A stretch of 52,668 bases of DNA from Thermomucor indicae-seudaticae (lineage: Eukaryota > Mucoromycota > Mucoromycetes > Mucorales > Lichtheimiaceae). The position numbers were made by a program, and so were the translations under genes. Position 1 is the stretch's first letter; every line of letters starts with the position of its first letter. Below are positions 23,701 through 41,500 of this stretch, in pieces. The stretch is taken from NCBI GenBank assembly GCA_000787465.1, contig JSYX01000214.1:1-52668 (forward strand). Direction: 5' to 3'. The notes below the pieces were generated by a model. The model saw nothing but the letters and a program-made list of their open reading frames with translations, was not told the origin of the DNA and made no database searches.

Positions 23701-25682
23701 GCGTGAATGGAACAAGATTTGGCGAGAAGTCGAAGCCCAAAACTATTACAAGGCCCTGGATTACCAAGGCGTGACATTTAAAAAGGAAGATAAGAAGGCC
23801 ATGACGACGAAAGCGCTCTTGAGCGAGATTGAAAACATTCGTAACGGACAGCCACAGGCCCAGCCTTCGATTCAAGGGCGTCCGCCGGTGGTCGTACCTG
23901 ATTCCGGTAGTCGGCGTCCACCACAATTTACATTCACATTCAAGGATCCGTCCGTGTTTAAGGATATCACACGCTTAATAGTTTCTTTCCTTGATCGCCA
24001 GGATATGTACAATGCAGCAGAGTGCGAAAACCTACGGATACTGATCGAGGTGTTCATACCGTTAATGTTCAACATATCTGATGTATCACCGGGCATAGCG
24101 GATGCTGGTAGGCAAGCCAGTGTAAGGACCGAGGAGGACATAGAAATGACAGAGGCGGAAGAGGATGAGGAGGAAGAGAAATTATTAAAGCCTCCAGTGA
24201 TCACGGAGCGTAGTTCCCGATCGTCTAGGCGCCGATCGCTACGGTCAGCGAGTCTTGACAAAAAGGGTGCGCAGGCCGCCAGGAATAATGTTGAACAGAA
24301 TAATTCAAAGGACGCGATGGAAATCGATGTTGAAGATGGAAAACAAGGAACTGATACCGATATTAACCAAACAACCGAGGCACCATCGACTGGCACTGCT
24401 GCTGGCAGCAGTGAAAATGCAGATGTGACAGAGCCTAAAGAACAGAAACCTTCGCCAACTATCACCTTTTTCGGGAATAACTCATACTACTGCTTCTTGA
24501 GATTATACCAAGTAAGATATGGTTGACCTTGGTATATCTGTTCAGGCTAACAATCTTGTTCTAGCGTCTCTATGAAAGACTCGCGAAACTGAAGCAATTG
24601 GATGCCGAGTATGCGTCTCGTCCGGAAACTGCAAGAAAACCTAACAAAGTGGCATTGGACATTGGGCTGACTGGTACTAATATTCATGGTAAGTATATGA
24701 GACTCGATGTTTAAAAGTCCTTACCGTCTTAATTCTGTCTGATACAGGCATTCATATGGACCTCCAGAATGGACTTTACAAGACATTCTTGGATCTGGTG
24801 GATATTCTTTTTGAAGGAGAAATTACCCAATCAATATTCGAAGAATGCGCGCGTTATATTTTTGGTGACAAGGCTCATATTATCTTCACCATTGACAAAT
24901 TGATGACACTTATGATAAAACATGTAAGCAGTATTAACCGCCATGCGCTTCTAACGGGGATTAACGTGGAGTTACATAGATGCATAACATACTGAGTGAT
25001 GCAAGGTCAAGGGATTTAGTGCAGTTGTTCAAGTCCTTCAGGAACCTCGAGCAGACGCCACAGCCGCAACAGCTTGCAACGTACAGGCTCCGTGCAGAGC
25101 AGGATATTATTGGTCCAGGCGAAAAGATATACGGTATCGTTTATGTAAGTGATTAGGGTATTTGTTAGAAGAAGAGTGTGGTTCTGACTAAGGACCATTA
25201 GGACACGGGAGAGCAACTACTGTCAATCCAATTGCTGGATCCGGATGATTATGCATTGGAGACGGATGCTCGAATCGCATACAACGAGTACATAAGCAAC
25301 TTTTCAGACTTCAATGTGCCTACCAAAGGGATAAATCCAGATGCACTGAAGAAGCAGTTTTTGACAAGGTGAGAGAGAGGAAGAGGAAAAACGAAGACTC
25401 AGTGGGACTCATGTTCATCATAGGAATATCACCGCAACAAAACGTAAAAGGGTGGACGATGACGACGATGCATATGTGTATCCTGGCATGCAATACAAAA
25501 TTAGCAAGGAATCGTACCACATGTTCTATATCATTGACACTGAGGACACGTACATACGCAAGAAGAAACGGCGTATCATGCTACCAGTTTCTTTACCTGT
25601 CCGACAACCCAAATGGAGGGCGTGGCTGGAATCAAGCAAAGGCTGGGTTCGTGATGCGCTGGGTAAACGACTAACTGTATGA
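20761..25682 (+). CDS. SIN3: SIN3 corepressor, scaffold of the histone deacetylase complex
   Basis: Thirteen exons: 20761..21683, 21751..22210, 22261..22474, 22531..22619, 22678..23082, 23138..23295, 23354..23639, 23702..24511, 24565..24688, 24748..24923, 24980..25144, 25202..25368, 25424..25682; 1411 residues, with all phases consistent. Residues about 35-255 are a seven-fold Ser-Pro/Arg-rich tandem repeat. PAH1 lies at about 267-337 ([19 protein letters not shown]), PAH2 at about 449-513 ([19 protein letters not shown]) and PAH3 at about 600-662. The HDAC-interacting domain follows ([38 protein letters not shown]). An acidic linker leads to the conserved Sin3 C-terminal region ([32 protein letters not shown]). 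PAH domains recruit DNA-bound repressors and the HID binds the Rpd3-type deacetylase. The start is the first ATG of the open frame. Confidence 0.94.
20860..21527 (+). repeat. Seven-unit tandem repeat encoding an SP/RS-rich N-terminal extension of Sin3
   Basis: Units of 28-36 codons with consensus [18 protein letters not shown], then RLxAYEQSSEN and a xEAVV end. Seven copies are visible; the first is variant ([19 protein letters not shown]) and the last is truncated. Each holds several Ser-Pro sites, typical targets of proline-directed kinases. The DNA units are clearly related (cgatcttctccgctacgttcacc-like cores), so copy number probably varies. Confidence 0.85.
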
Positions 25683-26255
25683 GATTGAAGGGAGGGGAGG
25701 CAGGAAAGGCTAGCTTTGTAAATAATAACAGCTCAGCAGGAAAAGCTAGCTTTGTGATGATAATAAAAGTCTCATTCTCTGATTTGTTCATAATACAATC
25801 TATCCCACACGAAGGCTCAAGCCCTGTGTCCTGCAACGACATCTTTTTAATTTCGTCAATCATTGGCACAACTTTTATGCATGTTCTGTCAGGCCGTGAA
25901 CAAGTTCCCCATCTTCATGCGGAAAATCTGGCGTCTCATTGGCTGGCCAGTTTCTGGCAGCTCCATCTGCTTGGAGTACTCAAAAAATTTTCATGTGCAA
26001 AGGAAAGGTTGTCCCAATGGTAGTTTCTCTTCTGTGAGGTATTTATTTTTGATGCAAAGAAAGGTACCTGAAGGCATCAATACAGAAACGTAGACCTTTT
26101 CAGCATTCATATGAGTTATTTTGTGTCAGTCAGCATTTTGTGCTGAATAACATCATTTCAGTGCGGATAAAAAATTGAACGGATAAGCGGGCCTTTACCG
26201 CGTTTTCCCGGCATTTTCTTTGCTTGACCAAACCGCTTTTACTCGTTTTCCAGAC
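25683..26255. other. Spacer after Sin3
   Basis: Contains an imperfect direct repeat just after the Sin3 stop (aggaaa, A or G, then gctagctttgt, at about 25700-25718 and 25738-25756). Further frames are uncommitted; no family match. The right part is the presumed promoter of the small gene at 26256. Confidence 0.45.
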
Positions 26256-26561
26256 ATGCCCGGCATCCTCATTTCAAGACCAAACTTACACCCTACGCAC
26301 GACATGTCCATGGCTCAGAGCTATGAACGACTCGAAGAGTTTCTGGACAATCACCAATATGTCACCCGATTCACAGTGGACGATGACCATCACGACATGG
26401 GTCTGTTATGCGCCCACCTTCCTCAAGAGCGAGTGCACGCGACATCTGTCCGTCTCAACCGAACGTTAATCAGCAATTTCATGAGAAGCCACGGATTCGA
26501 ATGCAGAAATGTCGAGGGCTCAACCGTCATTGAATGTATTCGACCAACACAGCAACAATAA
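26256..26561 (+). CDS. Small hypothetical protein
   Basis: A single ATG-started frame of 101 residues. I do not recognise the family. Composition is protein-like, with one acidic/His patch (VDDDHHDMG), three Cys and a patterned hydrophobic C-terminal half (RLNRTLISNFMRSHGFECRNVEG). No signal peptide or membrane segment is visible. The sequence ttttccag lies just before the ATG and could be a splice acceptor, so an upstream exon is possible. The gene is transcribed towards Emg1, whose stop codon is 36 bp away on the other strand. Confidence 0.5.
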   Translation: MPGILISRPNLHPTHDMSMAQSYERLEEFLDNHQYVTRFTVDDDHHDMGLLCAHLPQERVHATSVRLNRTLISNFMRSHGFECRNVEGSTVIECIRPTQQQ

Positions 26562-26597
26562 AGGAAAAGTGTATAAATATAGATAGATATTTGATAT

Positions 26598-27568
26598 TTA
26601 CAATATACCCCATAACTCTTCAAATGCACCCGTAATCTTGCCACACGCTACGGACGCTGATAATGAATACTCTGAAACACTGATCTTGTCATCCACGTAA
26701 GAATCTGCAAAGTCATCCGCACCGTGGGCCATGGCACCAATGGCTACCACAACGCTTTTGTCTTGAGGAATCGTTGGCAGATATTCGGATAACCGAACCG
26801 TGGGGGAATCCCAAGAAAGTGCTGTTTCAACCCATCAGTTATTCTAGTCCATGTCCACCGTTTTGTACACTTACCAATCTTGTAACTGTTAATGGGGAAA
26901 TACTTCTCGACAGGATTTTCGATGACACGTAATAGTTTTTCGTTTCCATTGACGGCTCGAATACTTAATTTATGCAAAAGTTGCACTAGTCATTTCTGTT
27001 GTGAGTTTCCGGAAAGTGGATTAACTGGTTCCACTGTCTTACCCATAAGACCTGCAAATCGTTTAAAGGTTCTGGGAATTCTAATATGCGGATTCACTTC
27101 GATCAAGACGTTTTTCTGGGTATGGATAAAGACTTGAAGGAGACCAGCTTTGTTAAGAGGACTGTCCAATAAAGTCAACAAACACTACAAAGCATGGTCA
27201 ATTGCGCAGTTCGGTTCGCAACAATGTGACATTAGAATGTTCGTTACCTGATGCAAGATATCAGGTCTTGCTTCATAGGTTTCACGACCTGTCTTCTTCA
27301 AAATGTGCAAATGGTCATCGACATTGAGGAGCTGATAGTTGCCTTCCTTCTTTTTGCCGACTTTAAGCGTTTCAAGCGTTGCCTGTTCCAAAACGACAAT
27401 CAAGCGTCGAGTTTTCTCCTTTTCGGCTGCAGTCTTTGGGATCTTGGGAGCCTGTGGCACCAAGTGCACATCGACTGATCGTGTATCGCCAACTTTGATA
27501 CGTTTTGCTGACTGCTGCTGTTGCTGCTCCTCCTCGTCGGCGGGTCGTTTTGAATCCTCCTCAGCCAT
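26598..27568 (-). CDS. EMG1: Emg1/Nep1, 18S rRNA pseudouridine-N1 methyltransferase
   Basis: Four exons: 27568..27248, 27184..27043, 26985..26875, 26821..26598; 265 residues, near the usual 240-255. The first about 40 residues are a charged, Gln-rich tail. Then come the SPOUT-fold motifs of Nep1: [73 protein letters not shown] split by introns, AIGAMAHG and the C-terminal [12 protein letters not shown]. The family methylates one hypermodified pseudouridine of small-subunit rRNA in the nucleolus and is needed for 40S assembly. The start codon is 122 bp from that of the divergent F-box/ankyrin gene, so the two share a short bidirectional promoter. Confidence 0.95.
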
Positions 27569-27690
27569 AATGTACAAAGGAAAAAAGTTAGAAAAAAATG
27601 TCAAAGGGGCCGGACAGCATGATTTGAGTAACCCAAGCCACCAACTTATTCCCTTTTGCTCCACAACAGCCTTTCCAGTCCCATTTTTCC

Positions 27691-28407
27691 ATGTCAATAC
27701 GCAGACGGAAGCGGCCGTCTTCTCCAGCTGCTGACGCAAAGTTAAAGAGAGTTCGACCGTCACCGTCAAAACTTACCCAATTGCCGTACGATGTGATTGC
27801 CATCATTTTTGTCTTATCATCCAACCCCGACCTACCGCTCGTTTGCAGCTCACTCTTCCATCAACTCTACCATTGCGCATTCAGCACTCGCATCGCATGG
27901 CTTCTCCATCGTCATAACCAAGACCCTGTACAGGCCCTCGAAGGCGCATTACATTTTCGGTTTTTCCGCCGCTTGGGACCGAAGCTCTTAAACCATTTTG
28001 ATCGCCTTCAAGGCATCACCATTCGCCTTGACAATAAAATGATGCCTCCTTTCCTCTTGGCCCAGCCAGACAGTGATCCTCTCATTCTCGAATTGCTCCA
28101 AAGAGGTGCATCGCCACACAAACCTCAGGGATATCCGCTCATCAAAGCCGCACAGCTTGGTCTTATCGAACGCGTGAAGACACTCATCACCTATGGGGCT
28201 GATCCTGTCGCCAGAAACAACATGGCTTTACGTGTTGCGGCTGCTCGCTCACATCGGGAGATGCTCATGTATCTCTTGGACGATCTCGGCGTTAAACCGG
28301 ATAGCGAAACCCTTAAAGTATGCGTTACCAAGGGCCTTTGGGACATGGTCAAGATCCTGGTCGATTATGGAGCTGTCCCAGACATGTCAACGCTCAATTT
28401 TACCTGA
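27691..28407 (+). CDS. F-box-like/ankyrin-repeat protein
   Basis: One intronless frame of 238 residues with an ATG start. Residues 1-25 are basic. An F-box-like helix set follows (LTQLPYDVIAIIFVLSSNPD, LPLVCSSLFHQLYH). From about residue 125 there are ankyrin-type repeats: DPLILELLQRGASPHKPQGY, PLIKAAQLGLIERVKTLITY followed by GADPVARNN, MALRVAAARSHREMLMYLLD, and a last unit ending LVDYGAVPD. Such proteins often act as substrate receptors of SCF ubiquitin ligases, and the F-box would bind Skp1. The F-box assignment is by pattern only and weaker than the ankyrin assignment. It shares a 122-bp divergent promoter with Emg1. Confidence 0.75.
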   Translation: MSIRRRKRPSSPAADAKLKRVRPSPSKLTQLPYDVIAIIFVLSSNPDLPLVCSSLFHQLYHCAFSTRIAWLLHRHNQDPVQALEGALHFRFFRRLGPKLLNHFDRLQGITIRLDNKMMPPFLLAQPDSDPLILELLQRGASPHKPQGYPLIKAAQLGLIERVKTLITYGADPVARNNMALRVAAARSHREMLMYLLDDLGVKPDSETLKVCVTKGLWDMVKILVDYGAVPDMSTLNFT

Positions 28408-31400
28408 TTTCACACATACAACTTCTTATTATGTACATAGCATCATACCAACTCTTATAGACAAAGCATGTTATTCACACGAGAAAAAAGCAATAAGTGG
28501 TTTCATTTACGTTTACACACGATCCGTTGATATTTATTATCACTTGTTGCCCTCGTAACGTCAGTCCAGAAAACCCAACTGACTTATTCTTCATCCGTTT
28601 TGACGTCCTATGTCTACATCCTGGCACTATGGCACTGTATGCCGCTAGCAGGCTGTGCTTCTGGATTGACATGGTTAACTGGTGCCCGTACAGCCCGAGC
28701 TGTCACGTCACCAGGCCAAAAAAGGTTTCTTTATTAGAAATTTATTGCCATTATATAGTCCATATGCATTCACTAGCGTACGGACCGCCACGTGGAAAGA
28801 GATAAAGTCAAAAGTAACATGTACTTCAAGGACAAGAGCTGACAGTGACGAGACGTGAGACCACAAGAGTTCGCCGGGCCTGTCTAAGACAACACCTTGT
28901 AACAACTGTTGAGGACCTCTCTTTTAAAGGGGACGTTCCAATAAAAACGACGTCGCGTCTGGATGCTCCGAAGGACCGCATCAAGGACTGGGGAAAATGG
29001 ATAGGCGACAGTTAGTTTAAATGAGAAAAGGTCAACCGTCTCCACATAGTCGCTTCTGAACGTGACGTTGGTTCAGTCATTTTGTGCTGTAATCTTGATA
29101 TTTCCAACGCACGGTATCAAAATAACTTGTTATCGCATAAAGGTTTTTAATAGAAAACGACCCTTTCGGCTAACTCCATGAGGCAGGATTTCTTTCCGTT
29201 TCGACAAACTGAAGTTCTTCTTTATCAATGCAGCATTCTTTCTAAATAGCAAACGTTTTGGGGGATGGGAATAGCGAGGTACCACATTGTCGTAGCAAGG
29301 CACTCTATCATTTCTGCCCAATCTATATGACATTGGGAATTAATGCTTCTGTTGCTTACAGCCATACATGAACATGTACGACTACGTAGTTTGGGTCTTT
29401 CAGTGACCTTATGCAAAAGCTCGTCAAAGTTGCGATTGGCCTACTCGGGCATCTCAGCAGGTAAATATACGTCCGCTTCGACTTTTTTTGTCGCCTTGAC
29501 CGCTTGTTTCTTAGACGATGACATTTTTAAAATGAGTTGAAAGAAAATGATCTTCAGTGGACGTTGGTAGTTCAAAGGAGGATGCATTCAAATGGTGACC
29601 GCATTTTCTGACCCCTGTTTTTTTTGAAAGAACAAGAAAAGTGGTGTGCAGAAGCTATTCAGTACATACTATTAGATCAAAGGTATACACAGCGGAACCT
29701 CCCGTAACTCGTACCTCCCAAATGCTGTGACCTCTCAGAAGCCATTAAAAAACAGGTATTGGTTATGGAATTGCAGCGAAAAACGTCTTGAACAAGTACC
29801 CATTTTTGTTGTAATGGCGGCTGTGGAATTTAGAGCCTAATGACTTGCTAAATTGGCCTATGACGGGACAGCAGAGAAAGTGTTACTAAAAACAAAGAAA
29901 GCGCAGAACAGAAAAGTTGCTCATAGTCCTATTCAACTATGGAATGTTAATTTAGTCCTTATTTCTATGTATTCGATCAATTCAAAGGTGTGTAGCGTCA
30001 AAATTGTGACTGAAACCAAAAATTTACCCCCTGTGTACCTGTCAAAAGATAAAAATTTTCATGTCGGGGCATTAAACCCACTTAAGTACTTCTCTGGGAC
30101 GCGAATTTCCGTATCATAGCCTTTTTCAGCGCCTTGTTTTCTGTTAAGGAAACTTCTGACTCAGATTCGTATCGCAAAGGTGGTAGTAAAATAGAATTTT
30201 TTGGTAGCCCCTTAAGACAAAAGGGAAAATTTCTTCGCAACTCCGAACCTTTGCAATTGGCAAGACGGTGTACAATAACAACGAAACTTCAGCGCTGGAT
30301 AGTACCTTAAATTGAGCCAACTTCTTACACTCGAAGATGGCCATTCAAGACATGCAAACTGTGATGCGGAATTCGAGTTTTTTCTCAGGGGATATCCGGT
30401 CCAAATATTGTCTGCTCATAACACGGAGCGCGTTCCGAGACCTTCTTCCAGTCCCCGGCGCAGGCTGCAATATAAACACGAAGAAACCAGCGCGCTCCAA
30501 ACTTAACAGATCCTTCTTATACATGCATCACGGCGGGAAAATTCGGATTTTACTGCGTTTTTGGCCAAATCCTGGACTACATCTGCGCCGGCGGCTGTAA
30601 CAAACCAGCTTCCATATGCTCCAGTCGATTTGGATAGCCGACAATCCTGGCAAAATATGGACTTATTCTGCGCCCCTCGGCGCGGATTACGAAATCCGCA
30701 CTTTCCGTGCTGACGTATTTCGTGCTTTCGTGCGAATTATGACGCAAGAGATAAAACCGAGAAAGCAGTTGGAACCAGTGGGTTTATTCCACACAGACTG
30801 ATTAATCGAAGTGCATTATCTGCAAATTTCATTGTTACAATGCTACTGGAAAACCATGGTTGCGATTTGTTTTTGCTGCTACCATTGTCGTGACTATGCT
30901 CCACTGTGAATCCGAATGCCTTTTTCCTTCGGTGCCTCGAAGATCCATCAATTGAATCCCTTCATGAATATCGCTCAATGACAGCTCTTATGTGTCTTGA
31001 AATGGTCATGTATCTTTTTGAGGCAGCCATATGTCATTCGTTGTTGCTGTCTTTTGCAATGCATGGGATCCCCCCGAAACGATTACTATCATTATTATCG
31101 TTAGGGACCAAAACAGTCCCAACTTCAAGACAAGCCAGGCCATAAGCTGTTGTTCAACATAATAGGCCTAGCGATTCTTCTGACGGAACGTCCAAAAGGG
31201 AAAATAATAGCTGGTTACGTGCACTCTAGGTATTTGTCAGCTTTTTGTTGAACTAAAGAATATATGCAGAGTTCTACGAGAACGGACGCATTGACCACCA
31301 GACATCATCACGGTCGATAATTCAGCATGCATTGGCTGTCCTTGACGTTTTATTTTTTCCTTTTGGTTGTTTGAACGAAAGCAAGTTTATGTATAACATT

Positions 31401-32059
31401 AAATCTTTTCGGTATCGAACTGATCCATTGTCCTTGTCACCATACTGAGCATATCAAAGAATGAATTGACTGAGACACGTAGCATCCTATCTGAGATAGC
31501 ATCGAATCGCCTATATGCATAGAACAAACGTTCTTCTTTATGTCCTAAAACGCAATCTTTTTGTCCCAGAAGACTTACACTTGGAGCTTGTTTCCGCTTA
31601 CTGTCAGAACTCGCTTGACTTGGCTTGTTTTCAGTTCCTTGTCGACGTTAAGTACTCTACATGCAACATTAGCAAGCCGTTCGCTTGGAAACGGTATCTC
31701 TATTTGTCTGAACTAAATGCGTCAGGTTGCCATTGTTTGTCCTGCGATGTCGCGATCCAAACGACTCACATGGAGTGGTCCATTGACAAAAACAAAATGC
31801 TTTTGATACTCAGCAAGAACAGCTGTTACAATGGGCAGTACCAGCATTGATTATCTATCCACATATCATTGACGGTCTTCAGTGATCCCGAGTGATGGTC
31901 TTATTAACAGTTTGATTCCGACTGAGCCTGCAAGCTTAAGGTACAGTGGCAAGGAAATGACGTATCGATTTATTGTTCTTCATACAAAGATCATACATAT
32001 GTACATGGAACGTGCAATTGTTTATTATTATGATGATGATTAAAGCCTGCTTTTGTATG
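28408..32059. other. Large gene-poor region
   Basis: About 3.6 kb in which I can support no gene. Frames at 29853-30119, 30337-30600 and 31515-31850 lack splice continuations and family resemblance. A Tigger-like transposon end may lie at about 29690-29735 (listed separately). Around 30525-30740 the sequence becomes GC-richer, with small palindromes (gcgcccctcggcgc). The right end is the 3' flank of RPC1. Confidence 0.45.
29690..29735 (+). mobile_element. Possible pogo/Tigger-type transposon terminus (relic)
   Basis: The segment starting acagcggaacctcccgtaac and continuing with tcgtacctccc has the layout of terminal repeats of Tigger/pogo (DDE_1) elements, in which cagtnnaacctcc-ttaactcg-acct blocks are typical. 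I see no matching inverted end within a few kilobases and no transposase, so at most this is a solitary decayed end. Confidence 0.25.
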
Positions 32060-37534
<5,475 letters not shown>

Positions 37535-38381
37535 TGCAACTAGGAGTGTGAGTCAGACTAGCAACAGTGAAATAAGGTGGTTTCAGGCGTGTGTGATTGT
37601 GTTGCAGGCACCGCGCAGATCACTGGCCACGATCAAACGTCTCCACCGAACAGAACTTTTTTTTTTTGCTTCGGCAGTATCAGAGAGGGTTATTCAAACA
37701 CCGACACCTCTCGTCTTTTGATTGCGCATCAAGTGAACGCTGGGTGATGCAGGATGTATGGCATGGCAGATTTAAAGAAAGCATTTCATCAATATCGCAA
37801 GCAAACATTTCTTTAACATTATAGCGATTGAAGGCTCATTTTTTGTAAAAGCCGCGGAAAGATTTAGATGGGGCTGCCTTGTATGTTTGGATCATTACGC
37901 AAGTGTAGTTCAGCATTGGAATGACGAAGCAGAAGGCATATTCTCACTAATGAGAGTACCTAAAGTTGGAGTTTTTGCACTTACGATGTCAGCTTGTTGT
38001 TGCTTTTGTATTCCAGAAAGCGTTGTATTGCACGGCCATATATGCTCAGTCTAATCGAAGCATTATTTCTTAGATGCATATAACTGTAGAGCAAGTTGCC
38101 CTGCGGAAAAATATGGCAAATCATTCCTTAGATAGAGAACAGTACAATTTTCAGGTTGGCAATTTTCGCCTGCTATATTATGTCTACCGAAAGAGTGCCA
38201 GCGTGGTAAAAAAAAATTGTGAAATTGTGACACGATCAACAATGAGAGACAAAGAAGTGTTTTGAGAAGCAGAGCATTGGCTGAGGCAAGGGTTGTTTGG
38301 CGGTCTTTTTTTGAGCAAAAAAAAGTGACTATCTTTCAGGGCACGGTGGACCAACCCGGGACCGTTGGTACCGCTTGCAAG

Positions 38382-38414
38382 CCTCTAATGGTAGGTAGAT
38401 CACCTCTAATGGTA
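38382..38414 (+). promoter_or_regulatory. Direct repeat upstream of glycine decarboxylase
   Basis: The 12-mer cctctaatggta occurs twice, 21 bp apart (two helical turns), about 50-80 bp upstream of the TATA box. Spacing of a full number of helical turns fits paired binding sites for a regulator; the regulator is unknown. Confidence 0.4.
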
Positions 38415-38461
38415 AATATATCAGACGGTAAAGATCCAATTATTTCGCTATGGTCGAAGGG

Positions 38462-38470
38462 TATATATAA
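38462..38470 (+). promoter_or_regulatory. TATA box of glycine decarboxylase
   Basis: TATATATAA, about 94 bp upstream of the ATG at 38564 and followed by a pyrimidine-rich leader. Confidence 0.6.
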
Positions 38471-38563
38471 CGGGGTGGAAAAGGGGGAGACGACGCAACT
38501 GGTTTACATTTTTCTCTTCTTTTCTTCCTCTCTCTTTTTTCGCCTTTGCGTGCGACTACTCAA

Positions 38564-41500
38564 ATGCTGTCTCGCGCTTTCATTTCCAAGGGTGCTGCTG
38601 CCACCATCATGGTGGGGCGTGCTTCTTCCAGGATAGCCCCCCGTCTGGCCGTCAGACAAGCCGCGGCTCGTCTTGCGCCTACCCATCGTTTATCCGCCGT
38701 TCGATCACAGCATACTTCCAAGCCTGTCAATGCTGCTGCTGCTCAGAGACTTGCTCCCCTCGATACCTTTCCTCGTCGCCACATTGGACCGGATGCCGAT
38801 GAAACCCAGGCTATGCTAAAGCAGATTGGCGTCAAGGATATTGATGAACTGCTTTCAAAGGCGATTCCATCCACGATCCGATCCCCCAAGCCTTTGACCC
38901 TTGGTGAGGGTTTATCAGAAAGGGAGTTGTTGAAGCGACTCAAGGCGATCGCATCCAAGAACAAGGTGTATCGGTCTTATCTGGGTATGGGCTATACGGA
39001 TACTGTTGTTCCCAATGTCATTCTGCGAAATGTCATGGAGAATCCAGCATGGTACACACAGGTTTGTTAAAGCTTCCTTCCCATCTAACTGGCAACAGAC
39101 TGACCACTTTTGTTGTCGCAATAATAGTACACGCCTTATCAACCCGAAATATCTCAAGGACGACTTGAGTCGCTCCTAAACTTCCAAACGATGGTATCAG
39201 ATATGACCGGTTTGCCGATCGCCAATGCTTCTCTTTTGGATGAAGGTACAGCTGCAGCGGAAGCTATGCTCATGTGCTGGCAAACCAGCCGACGAACCAA
39301 GAACGTCTTTGTCGTGGATGAAAACTGCCACCCACAAACGATTGCATGCCTCAAAACGCGTGCGGAACCCTTCAAAATCAACGTGGTCGTTGCGAACGTC
39401 TTTAGTTACAAGTTTGAAGAGCACGAAAAGGAACTTTGCGGCGTTTTGTTGCAGGTAAATAGTCTTTTTTTACTATTTTCGGTATGTTCCGGAAAGTTTA
39501 ATCGAACGACATGTGGCAGTATCCGAACACGAGGGGTACCGTCTATGATTACAAAGCCCTTGCTTCCGCAGTTCATGCGGCGGGTGGTCAAGTGGCTGTC
39601 GCGACAGATCTGATGGCTCTGGCGATACTCAAGGCTCCTGGCGAGTTTGGTGCTGATATTGCCTTTGGTAACAGTCAGCGGTTCGGTGTCCCTCTTGGAT
39701 TTGGTGGCCCGCATGCAGCTTTCTTTGCTTGCAAGGAAGAACAGAAACGCCGTATGCCTGGTCGTTTGGTGGGTGTCTCAAAGGACGCCCAAGGAAAGCC
39801 TGCATACCGTCTCGCATTGCAAACCCGTGAGCAACACATTCGACGTGAAAAGGCTACTAGCAACATTTGCACCGCTCAAGCTCTACTTGCCAACATGTCC
39901 GCCATGTATGCTGTCTATCACGGTCCAGAGGTATATACATCAAAGAAAAGAGAGAAAACTCGAATCTAACATCAAATCTATATAGGGCATTAAAGCAATT
40001 GCTCAGCGTATCCACGATATGACCAAAGTCCTTGCTCACGGTCTTCGTCAGGCTGGGTACACGATCGAAAATGAGAATGCGTTCTTTGACACCCTGTCCG
40101 TCAAAGTCGGCAGCGCATCGGCTATCCTCCAAAAGGCACTTGAAAAGAAGATCAACCTTCGTGCCCTTAATGCTCATACTGTGTCAGTGACCTTGGACGA
40201 AACCGTCACCCACGAGGATCTGTCCGACCTCTTTGCCATCTTTGAAAAGGAAGACACGCCTATCCGCCTCCAAGAAGCTATCAGGGTTCTCGACGAGAAC
40301 ACGAACGCGTTCCCTGCCCAACTGAAGCGTACCTCTGCTTTCTTGCAGCATCCCGTCTTCAACTCTCACCATTCCGAAACCGAGATGCTTCGTTATATCC
40401 ATCAACTCCAGAGTCGTGACCTGTCCCTGGTCCACTCCATGATTCCTCTGGGTAGCTGCACCATGAAACTGAACGCGACGACTGAAATGGTTCCTGTGAC
40501 ATGGCCCGAGTTCACCAACATTCATCCATTCGCTCCCGTTGAGCAGACAGAAGGTTACAGGATCATGTTGGAGGAATTGGAAGATTATCTGGAGGAAATT
40601 ACCGGGTTCGACGCCGTATCCTTGCAGCCCAACTCGGGTGCTCAAGGCGAATATGCCGGTCTGCGTACGATTGGTGCCTATCACGCTGCTCGTGGCGAAT
40701 CCCAGCGCAACGTCTGCCTGATCCCTATCTCGGCGCACGGTACGAACCCGGCCTCGGCGGCCATGGCTGGCATGGATGTGGTGATTGTCAAGTGCGATAG
40801 CAAGGGTAACTTGGATATCGAAGACTTGAGGGCCAAGGCTGAGAAGCACAAGGACAAGTTAGCCGCCATCATGATCACGTATCCTTCGACTTTTGGTATC
40901 TTTGAACCTGGCGTGGTGGAAGCTTGCGAGATCGTGCACAAGTATGGTGGTCAAGTGTACATGGATGGTGCCAACCTGAATGCGCAGATTGGCTTGACGA
41001 AGCCTGCTGAAATCGGCGCTGATGTTTGCCATATGAATCTCCACAAGACGTTCTGTATCCCACATGGCGGCGGTGGCCCCGGTATGGGTCCTATTGCCTG
41101 CAAAAAGCATCTTGCGCCTTACTTGCCTGGTCATCCTGTCGTGACAACCGGTGGTCATAACGCCATTGGACCTGTCTCGGCCGCGCCCTATGGCTCTGCA
41201 TCCATCCTCCCGATCTCCTGGTCTTATATCAAGATGATGGGCAGCCAAGGTTTGACCGAAGCGACCAAGGCTGCGTTGTTGAACGCCAACTACATGCTCA
41301 GTCGCCTTGCACCTCACTACGACATTGTCTATACCAACGAGAACGGCATGTGCGGCCACGAATTCATCGTCGATATCCGTCCATTCGTCAACCACGGTGT
41401 GGAAGCTATTGATGTCGCCAAGCGTCTTCAGGATTACGGTTTCCACAGCCCTACCATGTCTTTCCCTGTCACCAACACGCTCATGATTGAACCGACTGAA

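Larger units (their letters stand above)
37535..38563. other. Bidirectional promoter region between RPC1 and glycine decarboxylase
   Basis: About 1 kb between two divergent genes. It contains short uncommitted frames only. On the glycine decarboxylase side there are a TATA box, two copies of cctctaatggta (38382-38393 and 38403-38414) and a long pyrimidine tract (about 38508-38542) just before the start codon, as in strongly expressed fungal genes. Confidence 0.55.

Noticed and set aside
31515..31850. Plus-strand open frame of 111 codons
   Set aside because: Isolated in a gene-poor region and matches nothing; composition like random AT-rich DNA.
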